Positions 1 to 8,779 of a DNA stretch of 64,000 nt are shown here, piece after piece. The stretch is from positions 620,001 through 684,000 of the forward strand of contig JACKIC010000001.1 of assembly GCA_020638655.1 (NCBI GenBank), read 5' to 3'. Numbering within the stretch: position 1 is the stretch's first letter; each line of letters opens with the position of its first letter. The translations under genes were made by a program, and so were the position numbers. The notes under the pieces were generated by a model. That model was not told the DNA's origin and did no database searches. It was given only the letters and a program-made list of their open reading frames with translations. Origin of the DNA: Planctomycetota bacterium (GTDB taxonomy: Bacteria > Planctomycetota > UBA1135 > UBA2386).

Positions 1-49
1 TCATCGCGGTCTTCATGTCGGCCGTGAGCCGGCTCAGGTAGTTGGCCAT
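1..49 (-). CDS. GatB/YqeY-like protein, N-terminal fragment
   Basis: Only the first 16 codons lie in the window, read from an ATG 4 nt downstream of the gyrA stop. They give MANYLSRLTADMKTAM, which resembles the start of YqeY-family proteins (typically an L-x-R-L-x-x-D-M-K-x-A-M pattern). YqeY is a small helical protein related to the tail of GatB, with no settled function. The spacing implies co-transcription with gyrA. The assignment rests on a very short stretch, so it is tentative. Confidence 0.5.
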   Translation of the reverse strand, partial: MANYLSRLTADMKTAM

Positions 50-53
50 CGGC

Positions 54-2540
54 TTACGTCGCCTCCGCAGGACCCGCGGCGGCGTCGGGCTCCGGTTCGG
101 GCTCCTCGTTGGGGATCATCGCCACCGAGACCAGCTTGTCGCCGTCGTTGAGGCCGATGCAACGCACGCCCTGGGTGTTGCGGCCGATGACGCTGATCTG
201 TGCCACCGCGGTGCGCACGATCTGGCCGTCCTTGGTGATCATCATCACCTCGTCGTCGTCCTTGACGGCGAGCAGGTTGACGACCGGACCGTTCCGCTCG
301 GTCGTGCGGATGTCGATGATGCCCTTGCCGCCGCGGCTCTGCACCCGGTACTCCTCGACCGCGGTGCGCTTGCCGTAGCCGTTCTCGCAGACGGTGAGCA
401 GCGTGCCGGTGCCGTCGATGACGACCATGCCGCAGACGGCGTCGTCCGCGGCGATGCGGATGCCCCACACGCCGACGGCGCTGCGCCCCATGGCGCGGAC
501 GTCGTCCTCGGCGAAGCGGATCGACATGCCCGACTGGGTGCCCAGCACGATGTGCTGGCCGGCGCGCACGAGGTTGACGCCGACCAGGCGGTCACCGTCC
601 TCGAGCCCGACGGCGATGATGCCGCCGGCGCGCGGCCGGCTGTACATCGCCAGCGCGGTCTTCTTGATCAAGCCCTTGGCGGTTGCCGTGACCAGGAACC
701 GGTCGTCGAAGGACTCGACGCGCAGGATCGCGGTGATCTTCTCCTCGGGCTGGGTCTCGACGACGTTGGCGAGCGCGCGGCCCTTGGCGGTGCGACCGTA
801 GCTCGGCAGCTCGTAGACCTTCTTCCAGTAGACGCGACCCTTGTCCGTGAAGAACAGCAGGTAGTCGTGGGTGCTGGCGACGAACAGGTTCCACAGGAAG
901 TCGCCTTCCTTGGTCTCCGCGCCGCTGACACCCTTGCCGCCGCGGCCCTGGGTGCGGTACTGGTCGAGTCCGGTGCGCTTGATGTAGCCCTCGTGCGTCA
1001 CCGTCACGACCATCATCTCCTCGGGGATGAGGTCCTCGGCCACGAAGTTGCCGACCTCCTCGTCGCTGACGAGCGTGCGGCGGTCGTCGCCGTACTGCTG
1101 CACCATCTCGGCGAGGTCCTGCTTCATCAGGCCGATCAGCACGCTGCGGTCCTCGAGGATCGTCTTGTAGTAGCTGATCTTGCCGAGCACCTCGGCGTGC
1201 TCCGCCTCGAGCTTCTCGATCTCGAGGCCGGTCAGGCGCGCGAGGCGCATGTCGAGGATCGCGCGGGCCTGGATCTCCGACAGATCGAAGCGGGCCATCA
1301 GGCGCGTGCGCGCGTCGTCGACGCTCGCCGACGACTTGATGATCTCCACGATCTCGTCGATGTTCTGCACCGCGAGGCGCAGACCGTCGAGGATGTGCAA
1401 CCGCTCCTCGGCCTTGCGCAGCAGGAAGCGCGTGCGGCGCCGGATCACGTCGATGCGGTGATCGCGGTAACACTCGAGCAGCTGCTTGAAGGCGAGCGTG
1501 CGCGGCCGGCCGTCGACGATCGCCAGGTTGATGATCGAGAACGTGCTCTGCAGCGGCGACAGCTTGAACAGCTGGTTGAGCGTGACCTGCTCGTCCTCGA
1601 CGCCGCGCTTGAGCTCGACGACGAGGCGCAGGCCGACGCGGTCGTTGCTCTCGTCGTTGGCGTCGGCGATCGAGTCGATCTGGGCGTTCTTGACCAGCGT
1701 GTCGATGCGCTCGAGGATCGTCGTGGTCTTCACCTGGTACGGGACCTCGGTGAACACGATCAGCTTGCGGCCGCGCTTCTCCTCGATGTGGTACTTGGCG
1801 CGGACCTGGACGTTGCCGCGGCCGCTCGCGTAGGCGTTGCGGATGCCGCTGCGCCCCATGATCGTGCCGCCGGTCGGGAAGTCCGGGCCGGGCACGATCT
1901 CGAGCAGCTCGTCGAGGGTGACCTCGGGCTTGTCGAGCAGCTTCTCGATCGCCTTGGCGACTTCCTTGAGGTTGTGCGGCGGCAGGCTCGCGGCCATGCC
2001 GACGGCGATGCCGGTCGAGCCGTTGCAGATCAGGTTGGGGAAGCGCGCCGGCAGCACCACGGGCTGCGTGCGGGTGCCGTCGTAGTTGGGCACCTCGTCG
2101 ACGGTCTCCTTGTCGAGATCCTCGAGCAGGTGCACGGCCGGCCAGGCGAGCTTGGCTTCGGTGTAGCGCATCGCCGCGGGCGGGCTGCCGTCGATCGCGC
2201 CGAAGTTTCCTTGCGAGTCGACCTGCGGGTAGCGCGTCGTGAACGGCTGCGCCATGCCGACCAGTGTCGGATAGACGACCGACTCGCCGTGCGGGTGGTA
2301 GTTGCCCGAGGTGTCGCCGCAGATCTTGGCGCACTTGCGGTGCTTGCTGCGCGGTCCCAGACCGAGGTCGTTCATCGCCACGAGCACGCGCCGCTGGCTG
2401 GGCTTGAGGCCGTCGCGCGCATCGGGCAGAGCGCGACTCAGGATCACGCTCATCGAATAGTTGAGATAGCTCTCACGCATCTCCTGCTCGAGCAGGAGAT
2501 CGGTGATGCGGCCGCCGGGCGGCGGGGTCGTATCGCTCAT
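54..2540 (-). CDS. gyrA: DNA gyrase subunit A
   Basis: Cuts and rejoins DNA as the A subunit of gyrase, introducing negative supercoils with GyrB. The 828-residue protein has the breakage-reunion domain with the catalytic tyrosine in AAMRYTEAK (Y126) and a six-bladed C-terminal wrapping domain. QSRGGKG (about residues 734-740) matches the GyrA box, which favours gyrase over topoisomerase IV. The quinolone-determining loop reads HPHGESVVYP, so the position of E. coli Ser83 is serine and that of Asp87 is proline. The start at the MSDTT methionine was chosen over an in-frame methionine 47 codons upstream because the extra residues do not look coding. gyrB is not in the window. A YqeY-like gene follows 4 nt downstream. 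Confidence 0.97.
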   Translation of the reverse strand: MSDTTPPPGGRITDLLLEQEMRESYLNYSMSVILSRALPDARDGLKPSQRRVLVAMNDLGLGPRSKHRKCAKICGDTSGNYHPHGESVVYPTLVGMAQPFTTRYPQVDSQGNFGAIDGSPPAAMRYTEAKLAWPAVHLLEDLDKETVDEVPNYDGTRTQPVVLPARFPNLICNGSTGIAVGMAASLPPHNLKEVAKAIEKLLDKPEVTLDELLEIVPGPDFPTGGTIMGRSGIRNAYASGRGNVQVRAKYHIEEKRGRKLIVFTEVPYQVKTTTILERIDTLVKNAQIDSIADANDESNDRVGLRLVVELKRGVEDEQVTLNQLFKLSPLQSTFSIINLAIVDGRPRTLAFKQLLECYRDHRIDVIRRRTRFLLRKAEERLHILDGLRLAVQNIDEIVEIIKSSASVDDARTRLMARFDLSEIQARAILDMRLARLTGLEIEKLEAEHAEVLGKISYYKTILEDRSVLIGLMKQDLAEMVQQYGDDRRTLVSDEEVGNFVAEDLIPEEMMVVTVTHEGYIKRTGLDQYRTQGRGGKGVSGAETKEGDFLWNLFVASTHDYLLFFTDKGRVYWKKVYELPSYGRTAKGRALANVVETQPEEKITAILRVESFDDRFLVTATAKGLIKKTALAMYSRPRAGGIIAVGLEDGDRLVGVNLVRAGQHIVLGTQSGMSIRFAEDDVRAMGRSAVGVWGIRIAADDAVCGMVVIDGTGTLLTVCENGYGKRTAVEEYRVQSRGGKGIIDIRTTERNGPVVNLLAVKDDDEVMMITKDGQIVRTAVAQISVIGRNTQGVRCIGLNDGDKLVSVAMIPNEEPEPEPDAAAGPAEAT

Positions 2541-2713
2541 GGACGCGGGTCGGTGCGGTAGGGACGAATCGCCGAAACCACCATTCTTCACAGCCGGGGC
2601 GCGCGCTTCAACAACGCCCCGGATCCTGTAGCATCTGTCGGTCAAATCCGTCCGAAGAACCGCGGGGAAGGCCCCGCCCACCCCCAGCCAGAACCCACCC
2701 CCCGGAGCCCTGC

Positions 2714-3547
2714 TTGTTCGACAAGAGCGTCATCATCCTGGTCGTTTCGCGCGAGATCCTCGAAGGCTCGGTGGTCGACCGCAACGCCGCATTCATCGCC
2801 AACCGGGTCGATGACAACGGCTATCGGGTGCGCACCATCCAGGTCGTGGATCGCGTCGAAGCGGAGATGGTGGCGGCGATCACCTGGGCGCTCGAACAGA
2901 AGCCGACGTTCCTGCTGCTCACGGGCGGCATGGGCCCCAACTGGGACGACAACTCGCGCGGCTGCCTGGCCAAGGCCACCGGCCTGCCGCTGGTCGAGAA
3001 CGCGCGGGCGGTCGAGTTCATCGCCAACTCCTACAAGCGTCTGTTCGCCAAGGGGGCCATCGACGACGCCGAGGTCAACGAGACCCGGCGCGGCATGGCG
3101 ATGCTGCCCGAAGGCTCGATCTGCTACGAGAACACCGTCGGCACCGCGCCGGCCGTGCAACTGCGCCTGCCGGGCACCTGCGTGTTCCTGCTGCCGGGTG
3201 TGCCCGCCGAGATGCAGCGCTTCTTCACCACCCACGTCATGCCGGTGATGAGCGCCGAGGGCCCCGACACCGTGCGCGGCGAACGGCACGTCGACTACCA
3301 CGGCCACGACGAGTCCTCGATCAGCCGCGCGCTCGCCGACGTCGCCGCGTCCAATCCGCAGGTCAGCATCCGCACGCGGGTGCAGGGCCAGGACGTGACC
3401 CGCACGATCCGCATCACCCTGGTCAGCGAGCAGGAGGACGCCGTCAAGCTCAACGACATCCTCGACCACACCGAGCAGCACCTGCGCGACCGGCTCGGGC
3501 TCGAGCTGCAGTCGCGGCCCACCGACGCCAGCGCGATCGGTGACTGA
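2714..3547 (+). CDS. CinA/MoaB-type molybdopterin-binding domain protein
   Basis: 277 residues with a TTG start. It has the LLLTGGMGPNWDD motif (family consensus TGGLGPTxDD) and later the LLPGVPAEM motif, both typical of the N-terminal domain of CinA (competence/damage-inducible protein A) and of MoaB/Mog. The C-terminal nicotinamide-nucleotide amidase domain of full CinA is absent. In CinA this N-terminal domain carries ADP-ribose pyrophosphatase activity, but whether that applies here is unknown. It is followed 27 nt later by mutY on the same strand, so the two are probably co-transcribed. It starts divergently from gyrA, 173 nt away. Confidence 0.85.
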   Translation: MFDKSVIILVVSREILEGSVVDRNAAFIANRVDDNGYRVRTIQVVDRVEAEMVAAITWALEQKPTFLLLTGGMGPNWDDNSRGCLAKATGLPLVENARAVEFIANSYKRLFAKGAIDDAEVNETRRGMAMLPEGSICYENTVGTAPAVQLRLPGTCVFLLPGVPAEMQRFFTTHVMPVMSAEGPDTVRGERHVDYHGHDESSISRALADVAASNPQVSIRTRVQGQDVTRTIRITLVSEQEDAVKLNDILDHTEQHLRDRLGLELQSRPTDASAIGD

Positions 3548-3574
3548 TCCTCGGCCGGGTCGGGCGCGCCAGCC

Positions 3575-4609
3575 TTGAACTCCTTCGCCGACCGCCTGCT
3601 GGCCTGGTACGAACAGCACCGCCGGGACCTGCCGTGGCGGCGCGACCGCGACCCCTGGGCGATCTGGGTCAGCGAGGTGATGCTGCAGCAGACCCGCGTC
3701 GAGGCGGTGCGCGAGCCGTTCGAACGGTTCCTGCGCCGCTTCCCGACCCCCGCCGCCTTCGCGGTCGCCAGCGACGACGAACTGCTGCTGGCCTGGAAGG
3801 GGCTCGGTTACTACCGGCGCGCCCGCCTGCTGCGCGACGGGGCGCGCGCCGTGGTCGAACGCCACGCCGGCGCGGTGCCCGGCGACCCGGCGGCCCTGCT
3901 CTCCCTGCCCGGCGTCGGCACCTACACCAAAGGGGCCATCGCCTCGATCGCGTTCGGACACGCCGAGCCGGCCGTGGACGGCAACGTCGAGCGGGTCTTC
4001 GCGCGCCACCGCGGCATCACGGCCGACGTCAAGACGGCCGCGAGCCAGCGGCTGTTGCGCGCGCTCGTCGTCGAGCACCTGCCCCCCGCCCGCGCCGGCG
4101 ACTTCAACCAGGCCCTGATGGAGCTCGGCGCGACCGTCTGCACCCCGCAATCGCCGCGTTGCGAACGCTGCCCGGTGCGGAGCGGCTGCGCCGCCGCCAA
4201 GGCCGGCAACGCGGCACAGCTGCCGGTGCGCAAGCCGCCGCGCCAGGCCGTGACGGTCACCGCGCGCGTCGCCCTGGCGCTGCGCGCCGGCGCGGCGCTC
4301 GGCAACCGCGTGCCCGCGGAAGAGCCCAACGCGGGCCAGATCGAGCTGCCCGGCGCCGGCATCCTGCGCGACCTCGACCCGGCGGATCTGGCCACGGTGC
4401 TGCGGCAGCGCTTCGCGGCCAGGGTCACGATCGGCGCCGAGCTGGCACGCGCCCGCCACGCGATCACCCACCACCGCATCACCGTGCACGCGCACGCCGC
4501 GACGGTGGCGCACGAGGGCGCGCTGCAGTGGTTCGACCTGGCCCCGACGACGCCCTGGACCACCCCGTCGCGCAAGCTCCTGGCCGCCGTCGCCGCGACC
4601 GACGCGTGA
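3575..4609 (+). CDS. mutY: A/G-specific adenine DNA glycosylase
   Basis: Removes adenine mispaired with 8-oxoguanine during base-excision repair. The helix-hairpin-helix glycosylase fold is clear: catalytic Glu34 in SEVMLQQTRVEAV, the hairpin LPGVGTYTKGAIASIAFG, and Asp135 in AVDGNVERV. Cysteines 189, 196, 199 and 205 form the C-x6-C-x2-C-x5-C 4Fe-4S loop. The C-terminal region is short and lacks the clear NUDIX-like 8-oxoG recognition motifs of longer MutY proteins, although the family commonly diverges there. The start is TTG. The stop codon overlaps the putative -35 element of fabI. Confidence 0.93.
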   Translation: MNSFADRLLAWYEQHRRDLPWRRDRDPWAIWVSEVMLQQTRVEAVREPFERFLRRFPTPAAFAVASDDELLLAWKGLGYYRRARLLRDGARAVVERHAGAVPGDPAALLSLPGVGTYTKGAIASIAFGHAEPAVDGNVERVFARHRGITADVKTAASQRLLRALVVEHLPPARAGDFNQALMELGATVCTPQSPRCERCPVRSGCAAAKAGNAAQLPVRKPPRQAVTVTARVALALRAGAALGNRVPAEEPNAGQIELPGAGILRDLDPADLATVLRQRFAARVTIGAELARARHAITHHRITVHAHAATVAHEGALQWFDLAPTTPWTTPSRKLLAAVAATDA

Positions 4610-4633
4610 CCCGCACGGCCGCGGCGCTACGCT
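4606..4633 (+). promoter_or_regulatory. Possible leaderless promoter of fabI
   Basis: GTGACC (4606-4611), a 16-bp spacer and TACGCT (4628-4633) sit so that the predicted transcription start would fall on or next to the fabI ATG at 4641. There is no Shine-Dalgarno site in front of that ATG, which fits a leaderless mRNA. The same TACGCT hexamer lies 8 nt before the ATG at 6636. The match is by eye only. Confidence 0.3.
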
Positions 4634-4640
4634 CTGCGCC

Positions 4641-5414
4641 ATGGCACTGTTGTCCGGCAAGAACGTCGTCGTCTTCGGGGTCGCGAACAAGCGCTCCATC
4701 GCCTGGGGTATCGTGCAGGCGCTGCACCGCGAGGGCGCCCGCATCGCCCTCAACTACCAGAACGATCGCATGGAGGAGCCCGTGCGCAAGCTCGCCGCCG
4801 AGCTGCCCGAGAACACCTTCATCGCGCCGTGCGACGTCACTGTGCCCGGCGACATCGATCGCTACTTCGAGCAGCTCGGCAAGGAGTTCACCCAGCTCGA
4901 CGGCCTGGTGCACTCGATCGCGTTCGCCAAGCGCGACGAGCTCGGCGGCAACTTCGTCGACACCTCCTGGGAGGGCTACCAGCTCGCGCAGCAGGTCAGC
5001 GCCTGGTCGCTGATCGGCTTGTGCAAGGGCGCCGCGCCGCTCATGGAGGGCCACGAGTCGAGCGTCATCTGCCTGAGCTACTACGGTGCCGAGAAGGTCG
5101 TGCCCAACTACAACGTGATGGGCGTCGCCAAGGCCGCGCTCGAGGCCAACACGCGGTATCTCGCGAGCGATCTCGGCCCGCGCGGCGTGCGCGTCAACGC
5201 GATCTCGGCCGGGCCGATCAAGACCGTGTCGGCGATGGGCGTCGCGGACTTCGGCTCGCTGCTCGACACGATGGCGCAGAAGTCGCCGCTGCGCCGCAAC
5301 GTCGACCAGGCCGACGTCGGCAACGCGGCCCTGTTCCTGCTGTCCGACCTGGGCCGCGGCGTGACCGGCCAGACGCTCTACGTCGACGCCGGCTACTCGA
5401 TCATGGGCGCGTGA
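4641..5414 (+). CDS. fabI: Enoyl-[acyl-carrier-protein] reductase (NADH)
   Basis: Catalyses the last reduction of each fatty-acid elongation cycle. It is 257 residues, the usual FabI length. The divergent SDR cofactor motif FGVANKRSIAWGI is typical of FabI. The catalytic pair follows the FabI Y-x6-K pattern (Y157 and K164 in YNVMGVAK), with Y147 in LSYYGAEKVVPNYN. The end shows the family's substrate loop and the GVTGQTLYVDAGYSIMG tail. The gene ends 6 nt from the convergent TPR lipoprotein gene. Other fatty-acid genes are not nearby. Confidence 0.97.
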   Translation: MALLSGKNVVVFGVANKRSIAWGIVQALHREGARIALNYQNDRMEEPVRKLAAELPENTFIAPCDVTVPGDIDRYFEQLGKEFTQLDGLVHSIAFAKRDELGGNFVDTSWEGYQLAQQVSAWSLIGLCKGAAPLMEGHESSVICLSYYGAEKVVPNYNVMGVAKAALEANTRYLASDLGPRGVRVNAISAGPIKTVSAMGVADFGSLLDTMAQKSPLRRNVDQADVGNAALFLLSDLGRGVTGQTLYVDAGYSIMGA

Positions 5415-5420
5415 ACGCGC

Positions 5421-6584
5421 TCACGGCCGGCTCGCCGCCGCCTCGAGCGCCGCGAGCCGCCGCGCGACGCGTTCGCGTTCGGAGCCCGTCAGCCCGCCGC
5501 GCTGCGCATCGACGTCGATGATCTGGCGCAGCAGCACCAGCAGCTTCTTCTCGTCCGCGACGGGCCCCGCCTCGCGCAGCACGGCGAGGTTCAACAGACT
5601 CGGCAGGTGCGCCGGGTCGCGCTGCAGAGCCTGCTCGTAGGCGGTGACGGCCGCTGCGGGATCGTCCCGCCGTTCGGCGAGAGCCCCCGTGCAGAACCAG
5701 GGCTCGGCGCTGGCGGGAAAACGATCCGCGACCACGGCGAAGGCGCCGTCGGCCCGCGCCCTGAGGTCGGCCTGTTGCTCGGCGTCGCCGCGGCGGCCAG
5801 CCAACTCCGCCGCGCGCGCCAAGGCCTTGCCGACCGACAGGCCGGCGTCCTCGTCACCCGGCGCCAACTGGAAGCAGCGCTCGAACGCGCGCGCGGCCCG
5901 TTCGGCGTGGCGCTGGGACTCTTCGAGTCCCTTGACCCCGATGACCAGCTGCGAGATGCGCAGATGGGAGTTGCCCAGGCGGAAGTTCGCGGTCGCGTCG
6001 TCGGGGCGCAGCACCACATAGGCCTGCAGATGGGGCAGCGCCGCGCGGTCCTCGCCGAGTTCGTAGCGATAGGTTCCTGCGACCCCCAGCAGCGCCGCCC
6101 GCTCGGTCGGCGGCGCCTCGGTCGTGCGACCGAGCGCGGCTTCGGCCGCCGCCGCCGCCGCGGACATGTGCCCGGTCTCGGCGAGGAACACCGCGTGGAT
6201 CCAACCGACGAAGGCGTCGCCGGGGGCCAATTCCTCGGCGGTCAGGACTTCGACCTCACCCTGGTGCAACGCGTGCAGGTCGGGAGGATCGATCTCGCCG
6301 GCCTCCTGCAGCAGCACCATGCCGAGCACCGCGCGCGCGCGCGCAGCGCGAGGGTCGACCTGCAGCGCCTCCTCTGCCGCGGCCCGGGCCGCCGCGTAGC
6401 GGCGCTGCACGACGGCGGCGATCGCGGCGTCGATGGCCCGGTCGCGCTGCGCCTGCTGCGCGTCGTCGAGCTCGCGACTCGGCAGTTGTTCGATCGGCGT
6501 GGCGATCGGCCGCGGCGAAACGCCGGCACAAGCCGTCAGCACGGCGATCGCGATCGAGGCCGTCAACACGCACTTCTGCCGCAT
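5421..6584 (-). CDS. TPR-repeat lipoprotein
   Basis: 387 residues, beginning with a lipoprotein signal peptide ending in a lipobox-like LTAC, so it is probably anchored to a membrane by a lipidated cysteine at residue 19. The rest is alanine-rich helical repeat with several tetratricopeptide-like units, for example the stretch AAVTAYEQALQRDPAHLPSL near the end. TPR proteins act as assembly scaffolds, and no partner is evident here. It is transcribed towards fabI and divergently from the PLP enzyme gene at 6636. Confidence 0.8.
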   Translation of the reverse strand: MRQKCVLTASIAIAVLTACAGVSPRPIATPIEQLPSRELDDAQQAQRDRAIDAAIAAVVQRRYAAARAAAEEALQVDPRAARARAVLGMVLLQEAGEIDPPDLHALHQGEVEVLTAEELAPGDAFVGWIHAVFLAETGHMSAAAAAAEAALGRTTEAPPTERAALLGVAGTYRYELGEDRAALPHLQAYVVLRPDDATANFRLGNSHLRISQLVIGVKGLEESQRHAERAARAFERCFQLAPGDEDAGLSVGKALARAAELAGRRGDAEQQADLRARADGAFAVVADRFPASAEPWFCTGALAERRDDPAAAVTAYEQALQRDPAHLPSLLNLAVLREAGPVADEKKLLVLLRQIIDVDAQRGGLTGSERERVARRLAALEAAASRP

Positions 6585-6635
6585 GCGCGCATCATCGTCT
6601 GGCCTGCCCCGAACACCAAGCTACGCTTGCCGCAC

Positions 6636-7559
6636 ATGGCGCGGATCGCGGCAGACGTCACCTGGTTGATCGGCAACACCCCGTTGGTGGAACTGGCGCG
6701 GCTGTCGCCGGCCGGAACACGCATCCTCGGCAAGGTCGAGGCGGGCAACCCGTCCGGCAGCAACAAGGACCGCGCCGCGCTCGGCATGATCCGCCACGCC
6801 GAGCGCAGCGGCTTCCTGCGCGAAGGCGGCACGATCGTCGAGTGCAGCGGCGGCGATCTCGGCCTCGCGATCGCGCTGGTCGGTCGGCGACTCGGCTACC
6901 GCGTGGTGCTGACGATGCCCGAGTGGCTGCCCGAGAGCCGCCGTAGCCTGCTGCGCGCGCTGCAGGCGGAGGTCGTGACCACGCCGACGAACGAGGGCAT
7001 GCAGGGCGCGATGCAGCGCGCCGACCAGATCGCCAAGCAGACTACCGGCGCGGTCTGTCTGCAGGCGTTCACGAACCGCGCCAACGCGCGCCACCACGCC
7101 GAGACGACCGCGCGTGAGATCTGGCACGACACCGACGGCAAGGTCGGTGTCGTCGTCGTGCCGGTCGGCACGGGCGGCACGGCCGCGGGCTGCGCTTCGT
7201 TCCTGCGTGAGCTGGGCGTGCGCGTGATCGGCGTCGAACCCGCCGGGAGCCCGGTGCTCGGCGGCGGCAAGGCCGGCGCCCACGACATCCCCGGCCTCGG
7301 CGCCGGCTTCGTACCCGACATCCTGTGCCGCAGCGAACTCGACGACCTCGTCAGCGTGACGGATCGCGACGCGAGCGCGGGTGTGCGGGCCCTGGCGCGC
7401 GAGGAAGGGCTGCTGCTCGGGCCGGCGAGCGGCGCCGTGATCCACGCGGCCCGGCATCTGGCGCAGCAGGCGCAGCACGCGGGCCAACTCATGGTCGCGG
7501 TGCTGCCGGACCGCGCGGACCGCTACCTCGAACACCAGTCGATGCGCCAGGAGGCCTGA
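6636..7559 (+). CDS. Cysteine synthase-like PLP enzyme with altered substrate loop
   Basis: 307 residues, fold-type II PLP enzyme related to O-acetylserine sulfhydrylase and cystathionine beta-synthase. The PLP lysine is K44 in NPSGSNKDRAALG, and the phosphate-binding loop GTGGT lies at 178-182. The asparagine/substrate loop, TSGNTG in true cysteine synthases, reads SGGDLG (71-76), so the residues that hold the substrate carboxylate are changed. The normal serine in the C-terminal GxSSGA segment is also altered (GPASGA). It may use another amino-acid substrate. The ATG was chosen because it begins the family's conserved N-terminus, and TACGCT lies 8 nt upstream as a possible -10. The stop overlaps the moxR start by one base. 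Confidence 0.85.
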   Translation: MARIAADVTWLIGNTPLVELARLSPAGTRILGKVEAGNPSGSNKDRAALGMIRHAERSGFLREGGTIVECSGGDLGLAIALVGRRLGYRVVLTMPEWLPESRRSLLRALQAEVVTTPTNEGMQGAMQRADQIAKQTTGAVCLQAFTNRANARHHAETTAREIWHDTDGKVGVVVVPVGTGGTAAGCASFLRELGVRVIGVEPAGSPVLGGGKAGAHDIPGLGAGFVPDILCRSELDDLVSVTDRDASAGVRALAREEGLLLGPASGAVIHAARHLAQQAQHAGQLMVAVLPDRADRYLEHQSMRQEA

Positions 7560-8548
7560 TGGAGATCCCCGTCCAAGAACGCGCGACGGCGCTGCTGCGC
7601 AAGATCGGCGACCTGCGGCGCGGCCTGCAGAGCAGGGTCATCGGCCAGGAGCACCTGATCGAGGACCTGCTCGTCGCCCTGCTCGCGGGCGGCCACGTCC
7701 TGCTCGAAGGTCTGCCCGGCCTGGGCAAGACGCTGCTGGTGCGTTCCCTCGGGCGCGGGCTCGGCCTGGAGTTCGCGAGGATCCAGTTCACGCCCGATCT
7801 GATGCCCAGCGACGTCACGGGCACCCAGGTCATGGACGAGGAGGGCGGCAAGCGCCACTTCCGGTTCCAGCGCGGCCCCCTGTTCGCGGGACTGGTGCTC
7901 GCCGACGAGATCAACCGCGCGACGCCCAAGACGCAGTCGTCGTTGCTCGAAGCCATGCAGGAGCACGCGGTGACCGTCGCGGGCACCACCCACGCGCTGC
8001 CGTTGCCGTTCCACGTCGTCGCCACCCAGAATCCGATCGAGCTCGAGGGCACCTTCCCGCTGCCCGAGGCACAGCTCGACCGGTTCTTGTTCCGGCTCGT
8101 CGTGCGCACGCCCGACGTCGACGCGATGACCAGGGTCCTGGCCGACACGACGGGGGCGCGCGGCGAGGAACTGCCGGTCGCCGTCACCGCGGCGGAGCTG
8201 CGTGAGCTGCAGGCGTTGGTCCGTGAAGTACTGTGCGGCTCGCACCTGGTGCGCTTCGTCGCCGAACTGCTGTTGGCGACGCATCCCGACGCGAGCGGCG
8301 AGGCGGAAACGCAGCGCTTCGTGCGGTTCGGGGCCAGCGCCCGGGCCGGACAGGCGATCATCCTGGGCGCCAAGGCGCGCGCCCTGCTCGACGGGCGCCC
8401 GGCCGTCGCGCGCGAGGACATCGATGCGTGCTTGTTACCGGCGCTCGGACATCGCGTGCTGTTGGGTTTCGAAGCCGAAGCAGAACGCATCGAAGTCGCG
8501 AGTCTGTTACCTCGCTGGATCGAAACCGCACAGCAGCGCGCGCGTTAG
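7559..8548 (+). CDS. MoxR-family AAA+ ATPase
   Basis: 329 residues. The Walker A motif is GLPGLGKT (51-58), the Walker B segment is LADEINRA, and the MoxR signature QNPIELEGTFPLPEAQLDRF is present. MoxR ATPases act as chaperone-like activators and usually sit beside DUF58 and von Willebrand A genes. Here the gene overlaps the PLP-enzyme stop (TGATG), and the VWA/BatA genes lie 26 kb away with no DUF58 gene in the window. It is followed by an untranslated region with a strong terminator hairpin. Confidence 0.93.
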   Translation: MEIPVQERATALLRKIGDLRRGLQSRVIGQEHLIEDLLVALLAGGHVLLEGLPGLGKTLLVRSLGRGLGLEFARIQFTPDLMPSDVTGTQVMDEEGGKRHFRFQRGPLFAGLVLADEINRATPKTQSSLLEAMQEHAVTVAGTTHALPLPFHVVATQNPIELEGTFPLPEAQLDRFLFRLVVRTPDVDAMTRVLADTTGARGEELPVAVTAAELRELQALVREVLCGSHLVRFVAELLLATHPDASGEAETQRFVRFGASARAGQAIILGAKARALLDGRPAVAREDIDACLLPALGHRVLLGFEAEAERIEVASLLPRWIETAQQRAR

Positions 8549-8615
8549 CCGCCGTCCTTGCGCGATTGCGCGCAGACCGTTACCCCAAAATTGTTGGGTG
8601 CGTTTGGAAAGTTTT

Positions 8616-8728
8616 GACGCTGCAAGCGTCTACTACCACGCATGGGACGAGTGGTCCCGGCCGCGTAAGTTTCGGCGCCCGCAACGGCGCTTGGACTTTC
8701 GAGAGGGCATTTCGCGCGGCCGGGACCA
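8616..8728 (+). ncRNA. Candidate structured RNA or leader upstream of cyaY
   Basis: The 329-nt gap between moxR and cyaY carries several hairpins. GACGCT/AGCGTC (8616-8630) is a 6-bp hairpin. TGGTCCCGGCCGCG (8652-8665) pairs perfectly with 8715-8728 and encloses a smaller GCGCC/GGCGC hairpin. GGGAC (8644-8648) could instead pair with GTCCC (8654-8658), breaking the 14-bp stem, so two exclusive folds are possible. A Rho-independent terminator follows directly. It could be a small RNA ending at that terminator or an attenuator controlling cyaY. No known RNA family was recognised. Confidence 0.4.
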
Positions 8729-8735
8729 TCCTGCT

Positions 8736-8779
8736 GTGGCCGACGATCCGGGGAGAGGATCGTCGGCCACTCTTTTTTT
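8736..8779 (+). terminator. Rho-independent terminator
   Basis: Perfect 14-bp inverted repeat GTGGCCGACGATCC (8736-8749) with 8757-8770, a 7-nt loop, then TCTTTTTTT (8771-8779). It is the strongest intrinsic terminator seen in the window. It lies downstream of moxR and 98 nt before the cyaY start. Confidence 0.9.

Noticed and set aside
42..2561. 839-codon plus-strand frame opposite gyrA
   Set aside because: Opposite strand of a certain gene, with His/Asp/Val-rich low-complexity translation.
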